Part shown: piece by piece, positions 33,901-44,839 of the stretch
Position numbering within the stretch: the stretch's first letter is position 1
How the letters are laid out: every line of letters begins with the position of its first letter
Assembly (NCBI RefSeq): GCF_000499845.2
Contig: NC_023757.2
Coordinates: 3,692,118 to 3,756,117, forward strand
DNA: 64,000 nt
Direction of reading: 5' to 3'
Origin: Phaseolus vulgaris
Lineage: Eukaryota > Streptophyta > Magnoliopsida > Fabales > Fabaceae
The notes under the pieces: generated by a model
Seen by the model: only the letters and a program-made list of their open reading frames with translations
Told to the model about the DNA's origin: nothing
Database searches by the model: none
Position numbers and translations under genes: made by a program

Positions 33901-34689
33901 TACAACAACTCTGAGCTTAAAGATAAGACTATCGAAAGCCTTGGCAGCTGGAATACAGGTGGGTGGGAGTGGAAGTTCAGTTGGAGAAGAGAATGGTTTG
34001 AATGGGAGAAGTCCTTGGTAGATGATTTCATGTCAGTAATATCACGGACGTCATTCCAAGCAGATAATGAGGACGTAAGGTTATGGAATGACCCTCCATC
34101 ATATACTTTCTCGGTTAAATCTGCGTATAATAAGCTAGTTAATCACAGGCAAGGGGGGGTATCAGTGTTTGGTTCTCTCTGGGAACTGAAGGCAATGCCC
34201 TCAGCATTGTTCTTTGTGTGGAGGGCTCTCTGGAATAGGATTGCGACTAAACAGAATTTGCATAAGAGGGGTGTGCCACTAGGGGATAATTTATGCGTGT
34301 TTTGCGGAAGGGAAGAGGAGACTTCTTCGCATATTCTCCTCTTATGTAGGGAGTCAAGTAAAGTGTGGAATATGTGCTCTAGATGGCTGGGAATTAGTTC
34401 GGTGAATCACAATGTGTTGAATAACCACTTCGAACAATTCTCTAGCATTTGTTTTAATAAGGAAGGTAATAGACTTTGGATGAGTCTTTGGGTGTCAATT
34501 GTATGGACTATTTGGAAGCATAGAAATAGGGTCACCTTTAATCAAGCAAAGGTAGATGCAGAGGAAATTTTCACTATGGCATAAGTACAATCATGGGTCT
34601 GGATGAAACATAAAGATAAGAGAGTCACTTTTTCATTTTCAGACTGGATCTTATCTCCTTTAACCTGCGTAAATATGGTAACAAGGTAA
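30994..34689 (+). pseudogene. LINE ORF2: endonuclease and reverse transcriptase, late in-frame stop
   Basis: ATG at 30994 shares its A with the ORF1 stop (TGATG). The frame is open for 1196 codons to TAA at 34582-34584, and the same frame then continues in LINE-like sequence (WVWMKHKDKR...) to TAA at 34687-34689, so the first stop trims about 35 residues. The APE-type endonuclease shows LNVRGFG, LQEVR, GDFNSIRNERER, RLDRFL and SDHCV. The RT shows GPDGVTFSFIKNNW (about residue 457), LDFEKAYDSVSW, GLRQGDPLAPFLF and the catalytic FADD (about residue 691). The C-terminal zinc-binding region runs from about 1038 to 1135 (CVFCGREEETSSHILLLC). No RNase H domain follows, unlike the LINE at the window start. 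Translation probably depends on termination and restart at the overlap. Confidence 0.9.
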
Positions 34690-35512
34690 GTGTTGTAATT
34701 TTTTCTCCCAAACTCTTACATATTCCTGCTTGCAAATCACAGGTATTCGGACAATCTTCAATATTAGAATGTTTTGGTTGGACGTTCTATAATATGCTTG
34801 TAGAAGTCCTTATCTGGTTTATTGTTCTAGAATTGTGCGGTGGGAAGGTTGTCTTTTCTTGATGCAGGTCCAGTTGTGGGGAGCAGAATTTCTTCAGTAA
34901 AAGGGAGTACAAAGAGACAAAGCACTTTAAAGGAAGAGGAGCTGTTTTTTACGTTTTTGATTATTAACGTTATTAATGTTTTGTAAGATTGAGGTTATTA
35001 ATGTTTTGAAAGAGTATCTACTTTGTGGGGGAGGTTTTGGCATCATGTTGAAGACTAAGCTGGAAGTGTTTAAGCTTAGGTTATAATGAGAATATCTGTA
35101 ATTGGTGTAGTTATGATGGATTACCTTACTGCATGCTTCGGTGGTTGGATTGAGACTGGAGGTGCAATCTAGCAATAAGGACCTATGTTGCACTGATGAT
35201 GAAATGTCAAATTATTTTTTTCAGCTGAATTTAAGTTGGGTTGTTAGAGTAGTCTTCTTTCAGGATCAAAAGAGATTGGGTATGGGTGAAGTGTGTATTC
35301 TGTTTTGGGTAACAGGGAACCATTATGTTGTGTAAGTTCATATTGCAGGTTGATGGGGGTTATTTTTTGTTTTTTGGAGCCAAGGTGTGCTTGGTTAAGT
35401 AGGTTTCTTAAATGTAGTCGGACTTATTTGTTTTTTAAGGTTTGTATAAGGGTTGGGACACCCCTAAAGTGTCCCCTAATTTAATTTAATTGATTCTTTG
35501 CTGAAAAAAAAA

Positions 35513-35528
35513 ATTGATCGAACCTAAG
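35513..35528. repeat. Target-site duplication, right copy
   Basis: Identical to 28671-28686; it follows the LINE A-tail directly. Confidence 0.95.
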
Positions 35529-36259
35529 GAGTGGAAGAAGGAGCGTATACCGATCAAAACAGAAAAGTTAATTGTTCAGCCGGTAAGTGTTCTTTTAGTC
35601 TCTTTTATATGAGAACAATAATAATCATAATCAAAATGATGGAAATAAGATAAGTTGAAACAATAAAATCAATGCTGAGAATAACAAGATAATACTAGAT
35701 AAAAAGTTGATTATCATTTCTCATTGCTTATCCCTCAAAATTAAAAACTCCATTACCTCCATAATTTCTTTCAACACTTCCATAAATATTTTAATCCTAA
35801 AACTCTCCTTCAACAAAAGTACACAATTTTTTTTTTTTTTTATATTTATTAATTGTATAAACTGTAGAATTTTTGAAATATAAAATTTGGAATACAAAAT
35901 TGTATTTCAAATTCTAGAGTTCCAAATGTATTTTCTAACCCAAAAAATACACTTCAAGCATTAGAATTTGAAATTAAATTTTAAATTTTGAATTATAAAC
36001 TTCGAATTGTATTTTTAAATCCAGAAAATACGTTTTGAAATCTAGAATTTGGAATACAAAATTGTAAAAGTTTAACTAATATCAAATACGAAGAAAGGGT
36101 AAAATTGTTATTTCATGTCTTCAGTGCAAAAAGAAAACATTAAGGTGGGAGAAGAAATTACCATGAATGCATATAAATAACTATTACAAGTATTTTATTC
36201 ACTCGTTAACTACGAATATCATGATATTTATACTCACCTATATAAGTTATCTATTAACG

Positions 36260-36294
<35 letters not shown>

Positions 36295-36650
36295 ACATTC
36301 TATATAAAGTTCTAAAATCATTTTTTTAATATTTAATTTCAATTTAACAATAATATCTCAGTAAGACTAATAAACTAGTTTGACAAATACAAAATAAGTA
36401 TTGTAAATAAACTTATTTTAATATACATTTATATACGAATATCAGCTAGAGTCATAATATATTTACCACTCAACAGATTTTTTTTTTTAAATTATAAAAT
36501 GATGATATTTAAGTATATGTAAAGTAATATTTTAAAGTAAGTACTGTAGAAACATATCTATCTTCTCAAACATAACCGTACCCAATGGTTACTAGCCATG
36601 CTCATTTCTACCCGAAACTCCGTGATCCCCACTCAAACAACACTTGTTAA
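35529..36650. other. Intergenic, AT-rich
   Basis: No gene. 35880-36070 holds short internal direct and inverted similarities (TTTGGAATACAAAATTGTA occurs twice, at about 35887 and 36049). A TA microsatellite follows. Confidence 0.45.
36264..36292. repeat. (AT)n microsatellite
   Basis: About 14 AT units, roughly 480 bp upstream of the CLE gene start. Confidence 0.9.
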
Positions 36651-36770
36651 CATAGTCAAACTCCACTTTCCCCTTGTGTTCTATTCTACTTTTCAACGCC
36701 CTTCACTATAGCAACCACTTTTTCCCTGTGCCAGCAACTTCAACAAGCTTGCGTGAGGAAACTTTTGGGT

Positions 36771-37136
36771 ATGGCTGGATCAAGGAGAATGAAAAGGTTC
36801 AAATTTTACGTGGCTTATCCTCCAACCATGTTTTTTTCTGGTGGCAAGACACTCCTTCAGCTCTCTTTTGTGGTGCTTTTGGGTGTCACAGTGGTGCAAA
36901 TGTGGGTGTGTTGCCACTCATCATGCCAAGTTGGAGCCATTCGTGTGCTCCCATCTAATGCAATGGCCAAAGTGAAATTCAGCCATGGCATTGAGGAGGA
37001 TGAGAAGGTGAAGGAGGATCTGTTGCAGAAGCACTTCAGTGGAAGCACTTTTGGCCTTATAAGCAATGGAACCCATCACAGATTTCATGAAAACATGAGA
37101 AGAGTACCCACTTGCCCAGATCCACTTCACAATTAA
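36771..37136 (+). CDS. CLE27-like signalling peptide precursor
   Basis: A 121-residue precursor in one exon. A hydrophobic segment at about 28-48 (LLQLSFVVLLGVTVVQMWVC) is the secretion signal or anchor, unusually far from the N-terminus. A variable spacer with the VGAIRVLP stretch follows, and residues 110-121 are a CLE dodecapeptide, RRVPTCPDPLHN, ending directly at the stop. Known family role: a 12-13 residue secreted ligand for CLAVATA-type receptor kinases controlling meristem and vascular cell fate. The usual Gly at position 6 is Cys, which from memory is typical of Arabidopsis CLE27, as is the GAIR segment. Start choice: first ATG, with Met7 (36789) as alternative. No intron. The receptor and site of expression cannot be read from the sequence. 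Confidence 0.9.
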   Translation: MAGSRRMKRFKFYVAYPPTMFFSGGKTLLQLSFVVLLGVTVVQMWVCCHSSCQVGAIRVLPSNAMAKVKFSHGIEEDEKVKEDLLQKHFSGSTFGLISNGTHHRFHENMRRVPTCPDPLHN

Positions 37137-37904
37137 CGAGTTGTTTCTTCTTTATGTAATTCTGTTTCTATGTGTTTTTACTACTTTCTGTTACATAGTT
37201 TTTGGTTTAAGACCATTCTGGTTCCTGGGTCTTTGAATTTTTGTTTTGTAATTTTTCTTTTCTGAGATGTAATAAGAAAAGCAGGGATCATGTCTTTTCA
37301 TTCGTACCTAGATGTAAGAAGATCCAAGCAATTAGTTTTTCTCTTCTTCACGAAAATTCAGAAAATCATATGACCAGTACTATGCTTCCCTTTCTGTCAA
37401 TGACAAGAGTTTGATGGCACATCAAAAGGGGTAAAAGATGATCCTCCTTTTCAGTGCACACACTCTACATTGCTGTCTAGGTGATGATGAACCTTTTATT
37501 CAATTTGTGAACTCTTTTACCTCTCTTGTTTGGTTCTTATTCACGTTTGCATTTAATTCCCTACAAAATTGAGATACTTTATTTATGTACATATTTATAT
37601 ACCACAGAAAATCAAATGATATATTATGGATATAAAAATAAGTATAATTTCTAAAATATGAAGATGATATACGAATCTATATATTATATAATTATAAAAT
37701 ATAAATTGATAATAAAGATTTATGTGCATAATAAAGATATATTTTTATGGCTGGTTCAAAATGATTTGTTTATTATTTTTATAATCATAATAAAAATTTA
37801 TACAAAAGATATGAGTTTTTAGAAAATTAATATATTTCTTCTTTTTAAAATTGGGTTAAAATCGTGCTAAAATTGTCAGAAATCCAACAAATATTTTTTT
37901 GAAT

Positions 37905-37985
37905 TGGACACTTCATCAATACGTGTCCTATAAGTGTCGATGTCCGATACATGTGTTCGACACGGACACGCTGATTAAGAGGAGT
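37905..37985. repeat. GTGTC/GACAC motif cluster
   Basis: Dense alternating motifs include ACGTGTCCTATAAGTGTCGA and GTTCGACACGGACACG. A similar cluster begins at about 63935 near the window end. It is probably the edge of a transposon family I cannot name. Confidence 0.45.
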
Positions 37986-38269
37986 ATCCGAACCTCTAGA
38001 TTAATATTAGTTCAACTTCGAGTTATTTGAAATAATATTATTAAAGTTAATTATTATATCTTAGATAGTGTCAATTTTAAAACGAATTTCATCATAATTT
38101 TGTCTTTAAAAAAGTTTTATATATTTTTTTTATTTTATTATTTTTTATTTTCATAATGTCTTTCACTTCCTTAGTAAATTAGGATTGTTTGTTTATATTA
38201 TTAATGTTCTGATTTTAAATCTGTTAAAATAATATCATTTGTTTTGCAATTTATAATTTCATCATGGTT

Positions 38270-38630
38270 TTATCTTTAATAGACATCTTAGAGAGTTAAG
38301 GGAGGAATGTGTATTTAAATTGTTGTCTGTTTTAATTTTCAAAAGATAGAAGACTAATAAACATATCGGAACAACTTCCCATTTAAGGGCTAAGAGAACA
38401 AAATTTCGTCTTTGAAACTACTTTTCCATTCCCACAAACGATGTCAATGTTCCGACCTCAAAAACATTGAGACAATATGCTTTGGATAAATGATCACATT
38501 CAAAATATTGTCCTATTAAAAACTTAGAGTTTCATCACACTTTTATCTCTAAAAGATGTCTCAAAAAGTTAAGAAAGAAAGATTGGTTTAAGTTGTTACT
38601 AATTTCAACTTCTAAACAATGTGAGACTAT
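38270..38630. repeat. Dispersed repeat, two diverged copies
   Basis: TTTTATCTTTAATAGACATC..AGAGAGTTAAGGGAGGAATG (about 38270) and TTTTATCTCTAAAAGATGTC..AAAAGTTAAGAAAGAAAGAT (about 38541) are copies of one sequence; a third is at about 58315-58410. Its position beside LTR-leader-like sequence at 58155 suggests an LTR retrotransposon origin. Confidence 0.5.
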
Positions 38631-38817
38631 TGAACCTGGTGAAATAATTAGTGTTGTGATTTAAAAAATTATTATCTTGCATAATGGATTAGTATTAAGA
38701 ATTAAATTATAAAAGTAATTGTTTATAATTTGAGTAAGGGTGCATAAACCTAATAATGATAGATAAGTAAAATTGTTTTTTTTTATTGGATTGGGTGGGA
38801 TTGGAAAGGAAAAGAAA

Positions 38818-38905
38818 GGAGGAGAAAAACAGTAGAACGGGTTGGGTTAGGTTGAAAAGGAGGAGAAAAATAGTAGAATGAGTTGGGTTAGGTTGAAAAG
38901 GAGTA
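38818..38905. repeat. 41-bp tandem duplication
   Basis: GGAGAAAAAC(T)AGTAGAA..GGGTTGGGTTAGGTTGAAAA occurs twice, starting at 38821 and 38862. Confidence 0.9.
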
Positions 38906-39221
38906 ATAAAAGAGTAAGAAATAGGTTATTTGAATTGAGAGAAATAGTGAATTTAAGTGAAAATTTTATAAGTAATTTGATTGGTGTGATAAAATAATTT
39001 AATGTAAGAAATATTTTTTAGAAATATAAATAAGAATTAGAATAAATTTTAAATTAAAAAAATCATTATAAAATCTTAATAAAATTTTATTTAAAATAAC
39101 AAATTGAAATATTTACACAAAATATCAAAATTTAAATGATTTTATTCTATTTATCATTTCAATTATTTATTTTACTATAATATAAAAATAAATATTAATA
39201 ATTAATAAAAAAATTATATAC

Positions 39222-39223
<2 letters not shown>

Positions 39224-39256
<33 letters not shown>
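39224..39256. repeat. (AT)n microsatellite
   Basis: About 16 AT units. Confidence 0.9.
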
Positions 39257-39261
<5 letters not shown>

Positions 39262-41479
39262 TACTCCTATTGCTCTTTCATTGATGGCGGTACTTCTTCA
39301 TTATTTAAAATAAATGTTGAAAAAAATTGCATACACGTAATCAAATATGTTTAAAATATAATCAATTATACATGAACTTTTTTTCTAATCTCTTCAATAT
39401 TACATAAAAATTATTTTACTTTTTATTTTATTATTTTGTTTTTCAAATTCTTCTTAATCTTTCTAGTTTCGACTTTAATTACCTTAATAACGCAAACAAA
39501 GGCAAAAAATAAAATAGAATTAAAGATCATAATAGAATAAAGTGAAGTGAGATGGTAAGAGTCTCACAACATTAAAAATAATGAGTTATTATTTGTTGTG
39601 ATTTTATAAATCTTGAAAGTCTCCTATGTAAGAAACTATTGTTTTGGACAAGAATTTATCTCCTTAATTCCCAACATCAAATTTGGATTCTCATGGTAAT
39701 GTGGAATTATTGATGACACAAAATTTTATCCCTTGGCTTTCATCTACTAAATAGGCAATGTTCATTTCCCCATACTCATCAACAGAATAATCCATTTACT
39801 TCTCTGCCAATTGCGACAACATGGTCTGAAAGAAAGAAAAAAAATAATTTGAATTCATGTTTTTTTTTTTCTGGCTAAAAAGGTGGAGACAAGGTAACAG
39901 ATAAGTTAAAATCCACTTTTCCAACCCTTCATTTTACACCAATTGTTTTGTCACTGTAAAAAAAATGCTTGGTTTCAAGAAACACAGTATAGATGGCAAC
40001 TTGTGTACCTACGAAATAAGTTTGAAAGATCCTTTTCAATTTATTAATTCGAGTAAATAAATAATTTAGCTCTTGGAATCTTATCTTCTCTTATATTAGT
40101 CATTGAAAATAAAATAAATTTATATATGCTTCTGGAATTTTCAGTTTCATTTAAATTCTAAATTCGTCCCTCTCATTTCTTAAACATATAATAATAAAAA
40201 TCATAAACTTATTTATTTATTAAATTTTATCATATCTCCACTTCTATAAAATTTAAGAAAAACAATTTTAAATATAAAAGGTTAAAATTATTCAAAATAA
40301 TTTAAATTTGAAGTGGATAGCTTTAGCTTCATTGGAAATGTGAAATCCAAATAAATATACACGAAAATAGTTAGTTTGAAGATGATGAACTTGAGGTGAA
40401 CCTTCGTCCCTGTAAACTTTATCATTACCCTTTTGTCTCCTCCTAACAAAAGTTTTTGTACGCATCACTGAAAAAGCGAGCAAAAAAAAAATGATTTTGT
40501 GAATTCTAGTGTTTTGGAGTTGGCCTCAAGTCCACTATTGTTCACCCTTTTGATTAGGGTGGTGAAAAGTTAACACCGTAAATAATAAAAAACATTTACT
40601 TAATAATTTAATAAATTAATTTTTAATCATATTTAATTTATTTTTAATTTAAAATATTATTATAATAGGTTATGAAGTAAGTGTGGTTTATTTTTTTTGG
40701 TGTCAAAAAATTTCCTTTTTCTTAAGAAGACAACTGAGTTCATCGATGCACTTTTTCATAAATTCTTTTTTTTTTCTTATGTGTTGAGACTTTTTTTTAA
40801 AGGATTTTTGGAGTATCATTAGTACTCCTATTTATTCTATTTTTGTTGCTGATAAAAAAAAATATATGTTCTATTTTTTTCAAACTTACCTTCTACCAAA
40901 ATTTCAAACATATTATTATTTCTTAAAATGAATTCAATTTGCATTAAATGTTTTCACTTTTCACATATGTAAAATATTAATTAGAAGGCTATCATTCTAA
41001 TTTTTTTAGACATTTTTTAAGCAAATTTTCCTCGTGCATTATAGTTAATCAACTTTTTATGCTAGACCTCAAATAAATGAATTTACATTTTGCAAATTTG
41101 TAATATTAAATTAAAATTATAAAATGTTAAAGATAGTTGCATCTTTCTCAAAATCTTGAAACATAAAGCTTGTAAGTTTTTTCTTCTTTCTATCTTTACT
41201 CAAGCCCAACTCCAACTCCATCTCCGTGATCGTGTGTGTTATAATATTTACTAATAAATACATTTAAATTTTGGACAAGAAGTTAAGTCAAAGTGAATGT
41301 ATACATATTTTATAAATTGACACAAATTTATAAAATGTCCAAATTTTGACAAGAACATTATTCGTGTTCAAATAACAAACTAGTAAAATGTTTAATATTT
41401 GTATTTGTCATGAGATGCTACCTGGCTACCTCTTTCACTAGTGAGAAAAAAATTTGTAATATTTTAAATTACTATCCTT

Positions 41480-42262
41480 TCAGTCACCAAATCTTTAGCT
41501 AGGAGTGACTTTTGTCTAAACAATACACTATTAGAAAATTATTAAATAAAAAATTTTAAAGATACAAAATAATTACTCACTATATTTTCTAAATTAAATA
41601 CTATTTAACAAACTAAATTTTTTTTGGTACCTAAAGTAGTTTCTAAAATAATATCCAATTAACTAATTGGTATCCAATTAGCTGCCGATTTTAGAATCCA
41701 AAGTAGTTGGTAGTTAAAACTTTGGTAACTAATTAGATATCATTTTAGAAACTTTGTAAATTTAGAAACTACTTTAGATACCACTAAATTTTTTAGTCTT
41801 TAAAATAATATCCAATTTTGTCAATGTACTGACTAATTATTTTTTATCTTTAAAATTGGTTTCTATTTAATTATTTTCTTGTAGTGATACTTAGTCTTAG
41901 CTAAGAGTGGTTGTGTTCCAAAGCAATACTCATTTTTTGTTAGTAGTGACTATTTTCCAAACAATACTTAGTGGGTTACCACTAGTGGTTGAGATCCAAA
42001 CAATATATGGCTTTTAGTTAGGAGTGGTTGTGTCGAAATAATACTTAAGTTATTCTAGCTAAAAGTGATGAAAGTCCAAATATTTTTTTTTATCTTCATA
42101 ACATTAGTTTGCTTAGTGGAACTTGACCAGTTGACCGAGAACTAGACATACTCTGTTGTTAATAGACAGATCAGTATAAAAATAATTTGTGTTAAAACTC
42201 TTACTCCTTATCTTCAAAGTGCTTGTTTTTAATCTTCATCTAATTTAAGAGAGAGAGAGAGC
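41480..42262. repeat. LTR-like debris with 30-40 bp minisatellite, split by a CACTA element
   Basis: Degenerate units of the form TTAGTTAGGAGTGGTTGTGTCCAAACAATACT recur at about 41495, 41893, 41935, 41970 and 42015. The same unit type recurs at about 59615-59810. Downstream (42110-42262) GAACTTGACCAGTTGACCGA..AACTAGACATA..CAGTATAAAAATAATTTG reads like the Copia sequence that often precedes or lies in an LTR. The array is interrupted by the CACTA copy at 41526-41886. Confidence 0.5.
41526..41886. mobile_element. Non-autonomous CACTA element with ATA target duplication
   Basis: It starts CACTATTAGAAAATTATTAA and ends ATTATTTTCTTGTAGTG. Both flanks are ATA (41523-41525 and 41887-41889), the 3-bp duplication expected for CACTA elements. 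Palindromic interior, no coding potential. Confidence 0.9.
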
Positions 42263-42742
42263 TCTTTGCGAAAAAAAAATTATTTTTTTTTATAATGTTA
42301 ATTGAGAGATCATCTGTAAGTATTAATATTACTTCAGAGTCTCAATGAGATGAAGCTTTGTGAAAAGATTCTAAAAAATTTAAAAGACAATTCAACCATT
42401 TTTTTGTGTGTGTTTTTGTCATGTTTTCAGAGTATGTCATAATATTTTTTTTAACGTGTGTGTAAAATATTCATTATAGTTTAAAAATATTATTTAAATA
42501 TAATTTATAATGTATTTTATGATAATATAATTTATTATTTTGTGTTCACATAATACTAAATAATATTATAACTTATAAGACTCTTGTTCCATCTTATCCT
42601 ATATGTTAACCAACAAATTTACTATTGCTAGTGATACCGAAAACTATTATTTCTAGCCAAAAGTTACTACTTTCTGTAAAAAAAAATTTCGTTTGAGGTG
42701 AATTAAAGATACTTATCTTGAAAATGGTGTCCACTCACAACA
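42263..42742. other. Intergenic, nothing recognised
   Basis: AT-rich sequence without supported features. Confidence 0.4.
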
Positions 42743-43098
42743 AGATACAAGAAAATGATTGAATGGTAACTAATTTAGAAACCAAAAGAAATTAGTTTCT
42801 ATAGTAACTAATTTAGATACCATTTTATAAACTAAAAATTATTGGTTATTAAAATGGTATCTATTATTAATAAAAATTATAAAATAATTAGATACTATAT
42901 TTTTGGTAGTTAATAATAAAAATAAAAAAAGTTTTTTTATAGAAACCATTTTTTTAGTCTCTTGTTAAAATGTATTTAGAAACCATTTTTTTGTCACTTT
43001 TAATCTATTTTAGAAACTAATTTTTGGTCTCTAAAAATAATAAAATTAGAAACTAATTTTATAGTTTCTATTCTTACATTTTTAGTCACTATTATTTG
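42743..43098. mobile_element. Diverged CACTA-family copy
   Basis: It begins TACAAGAAAATGATTGAATG and continues with the family motif set (TAACTAATTTAGATACCATT, GTTTCTATAGTAACTAA). The right terminus is eroded, so the end is approximate. Confidence 0.55.
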
Positions 43099-43448
43099 AA
43101 TTTAGATACTAATTTTGGGATAATTAAATTTTATAAAATTAATTATTAATCATTAATTTATAAAATATTTTAAATTAATATGAATAAATTTCCTAAATTA
43201 TTAGTTTTAGTATAATATTAAAATAATTGATATCAATTTAAAAATTACATTTAAAATAATATTTTAACCTTTTAATTTTATTTAAACATAGAATTAAATT
43301 AATAACAAATTCAAAATATTGTTTAAATTAAAAAATTTATGAATTAATTTAAAATAGATATGTATACTTTTTTTTAAACTAAATAGTGCAGTTTTCAATT
43401 TCTAACTTTAACTCTATTTAATATTTTATCTTTTGTACTTATCTCTCA
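43099..43448. other. Intergenic, AT-rich
   Basis: Nothing recognised. Confidence 0.4.
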
Positions 43449-43467
43449 CTCAGCACACACGCACCTG

Positions 43468-43630
43468 CACTCTGCAACGACGATGGAAACAGCTACTCAC
43501 CCTGCAGCAACGACGACGGAAACGGCTACTCACCCTGGAGCAACGACGACGGAAACGGCAACTCACCTGCAGCAATGACGACGAAAATGGCAACGCACCT
43601 GCAGAAACAACGACGGCAACGACAACGCTC
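43468..43630. repeat. 33-bp GC-rich minisatellite
   Basis: Units start at about 43468, 43501, 43534, 43567 and 43599, each like CTGCAGCAACGACGACGGAA. The period is 11 codons, and simpler ACA/GCAACG repeats continue to about 43700. It explains the long open frames on both strands here, which are therefore weak evidence for coding. Confidence 0.85.
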
Positions 43631-44673
43631 CCTGCAGCAACAGCGACGACAACACACTCTGCAACGGCAACGACAACAGCCTCTGCAATGGCGACGACAA
43701 CGCATTCTACAACAATGCGTTTCTCTGCTCCGAAGGAGGCCAACCTCTTCAACCTTATCATCGTAAGTTTCGATTTGTGATCCATTCTCGCCTTTGCTTA
43801 TCTTTCCCATCTTAAAACATCTTAAAACCCTAGATTCTGTTATTTGTATTCCCTCGTTTAATTGCTAGTTGAGTGTTGTTTGGCTTCTCTTTTAATCGAT
43901 CTGATATATTGAAATTTAATTAAAGAGCATCACACAAAGTATAATCCTCATATGTCATTATTCTTCTACCACTGGTCGTCACTTCAAAGTGAGTTCAAAC
44001 AAACTGTGCTAAAATATGAGTTTCGGTGCTATAGTTGGTACTTAGAATTATGATAATATAGTCCAGAGTATTCAGTTACTGATTGTAGATGATAGACACA
44101 CATGCAGACAGGGTCACTCACAGATTCTATTGTTCAACACTTTGCATTTGCATAGCCATAGATATTAGGCAGAGAAAGAAAAGAGAAAGGAAGAGGAAAG
44201 CACATACACAGTGGAAAGATAAACTCACACTATGGATTTCTTTTTAGTCTACATACTAATATTTTTTACTTATTGATGATTAAATCTTTGTTAAAGAACA
44301 TGGTTGGTCATTTTTAATGATTGTTTCATCTGTACAAAATTTTGATTCCAAAAGTGTCTTCAAGGAACTTGTGTTCAAATTCAACTTAGCCACTGTCATA
44401 TATAGTAAACTTTGTTTTAGCAATCAAAAAAATGTTTGAAACTATTGTAGTCAAGAAATATTTTCTAATATGAAATGTTTGTATGATTATGAAAATATAT
44501 TTTGTTTCAAATAGAAAAGTGGTAAGAAAGAGTATCAAGTTGGTTTTTATTTTTGTTTGAGGGTTCAGTGATACTTAGCACTGCTATGTGTTGCTGTTTT
44601 TGGGGTTTCACCCAAAGGGCTGCCTTTTGTCTTTTCAGACCACCTACAAACAGATACTACCTAACAAAAGGGT

Positions 44674-44839
44674 GAGCATCAACTTCTTTAGAGTGAAGCT
44701 AGATTCCAGTTGAATCACACTTGGAAGAGTCTACCTCTGAACCCAGTATAGTTGTTGAGCATCAGCTTCTTTAGAGTGAAGCCAAATTCCAGTTGAATCA
44801 CACTTGGGAGAGTCTACCTCTGAACCCAGTATAGTTGTT
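44674..44839. repeat. 83-bp tandem duplication
   Basis: GAGCATCAACTTCTTTAGAG at 44674 recurs as GAGCATCAGCTTCTTTAGAG at 44757, with few differences along the unit; it lies in the putative intron of the exon-like island. Confidence 0.93.

Larger units (their letters stand above)
28687..35512 (+). mobile_element. Complete L1-type LINE, 6.8 kb, with 16-bp target-site duplication
   Basis: The element is bounded by identical 16-bp direct repeats (28671-28686 and 35513-35528) and ends in an A-run just before the right copy. It has a short 5' UTR, ORF1 (RRM protein), ORF2 (endonuclease, RT, zinc-binding region) and a 3' UTR of about 820 bp, so both ends and all parts are present. ORF1 and ORF2 overlap as TGATG. 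Each ORF has one premature stop. The intact target duplication and nearly open frames point to a recent insertion. It is on the + strand. Confidence 0.95.
37137..41479. other. CLE 3' UTR, then long intergenic stretch
   Basis: About 37137-37330 is the probable 3' UTR. The rest has no supported gene. It holds a GTGTC/GACAC-rich patch (37905-37985), two copies of a dispersed repeat (38270-38630), a short tandem repeat and an AT microsatellite, listed separately. Confidence 0.45.

Noticed and set aside
31338..34031. Open frames opposite or out of phase with LINE ORF2
   Set aside because: They are shadows of the clearly conserved ORF2 frame.
43450..43785. 111-codon minus-strand frame of Val/Ala repeats and overlapping frames
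   Set aside because: They arise from the 33-bp minisatellite, which is open in several frames because the period is a multiple of three.
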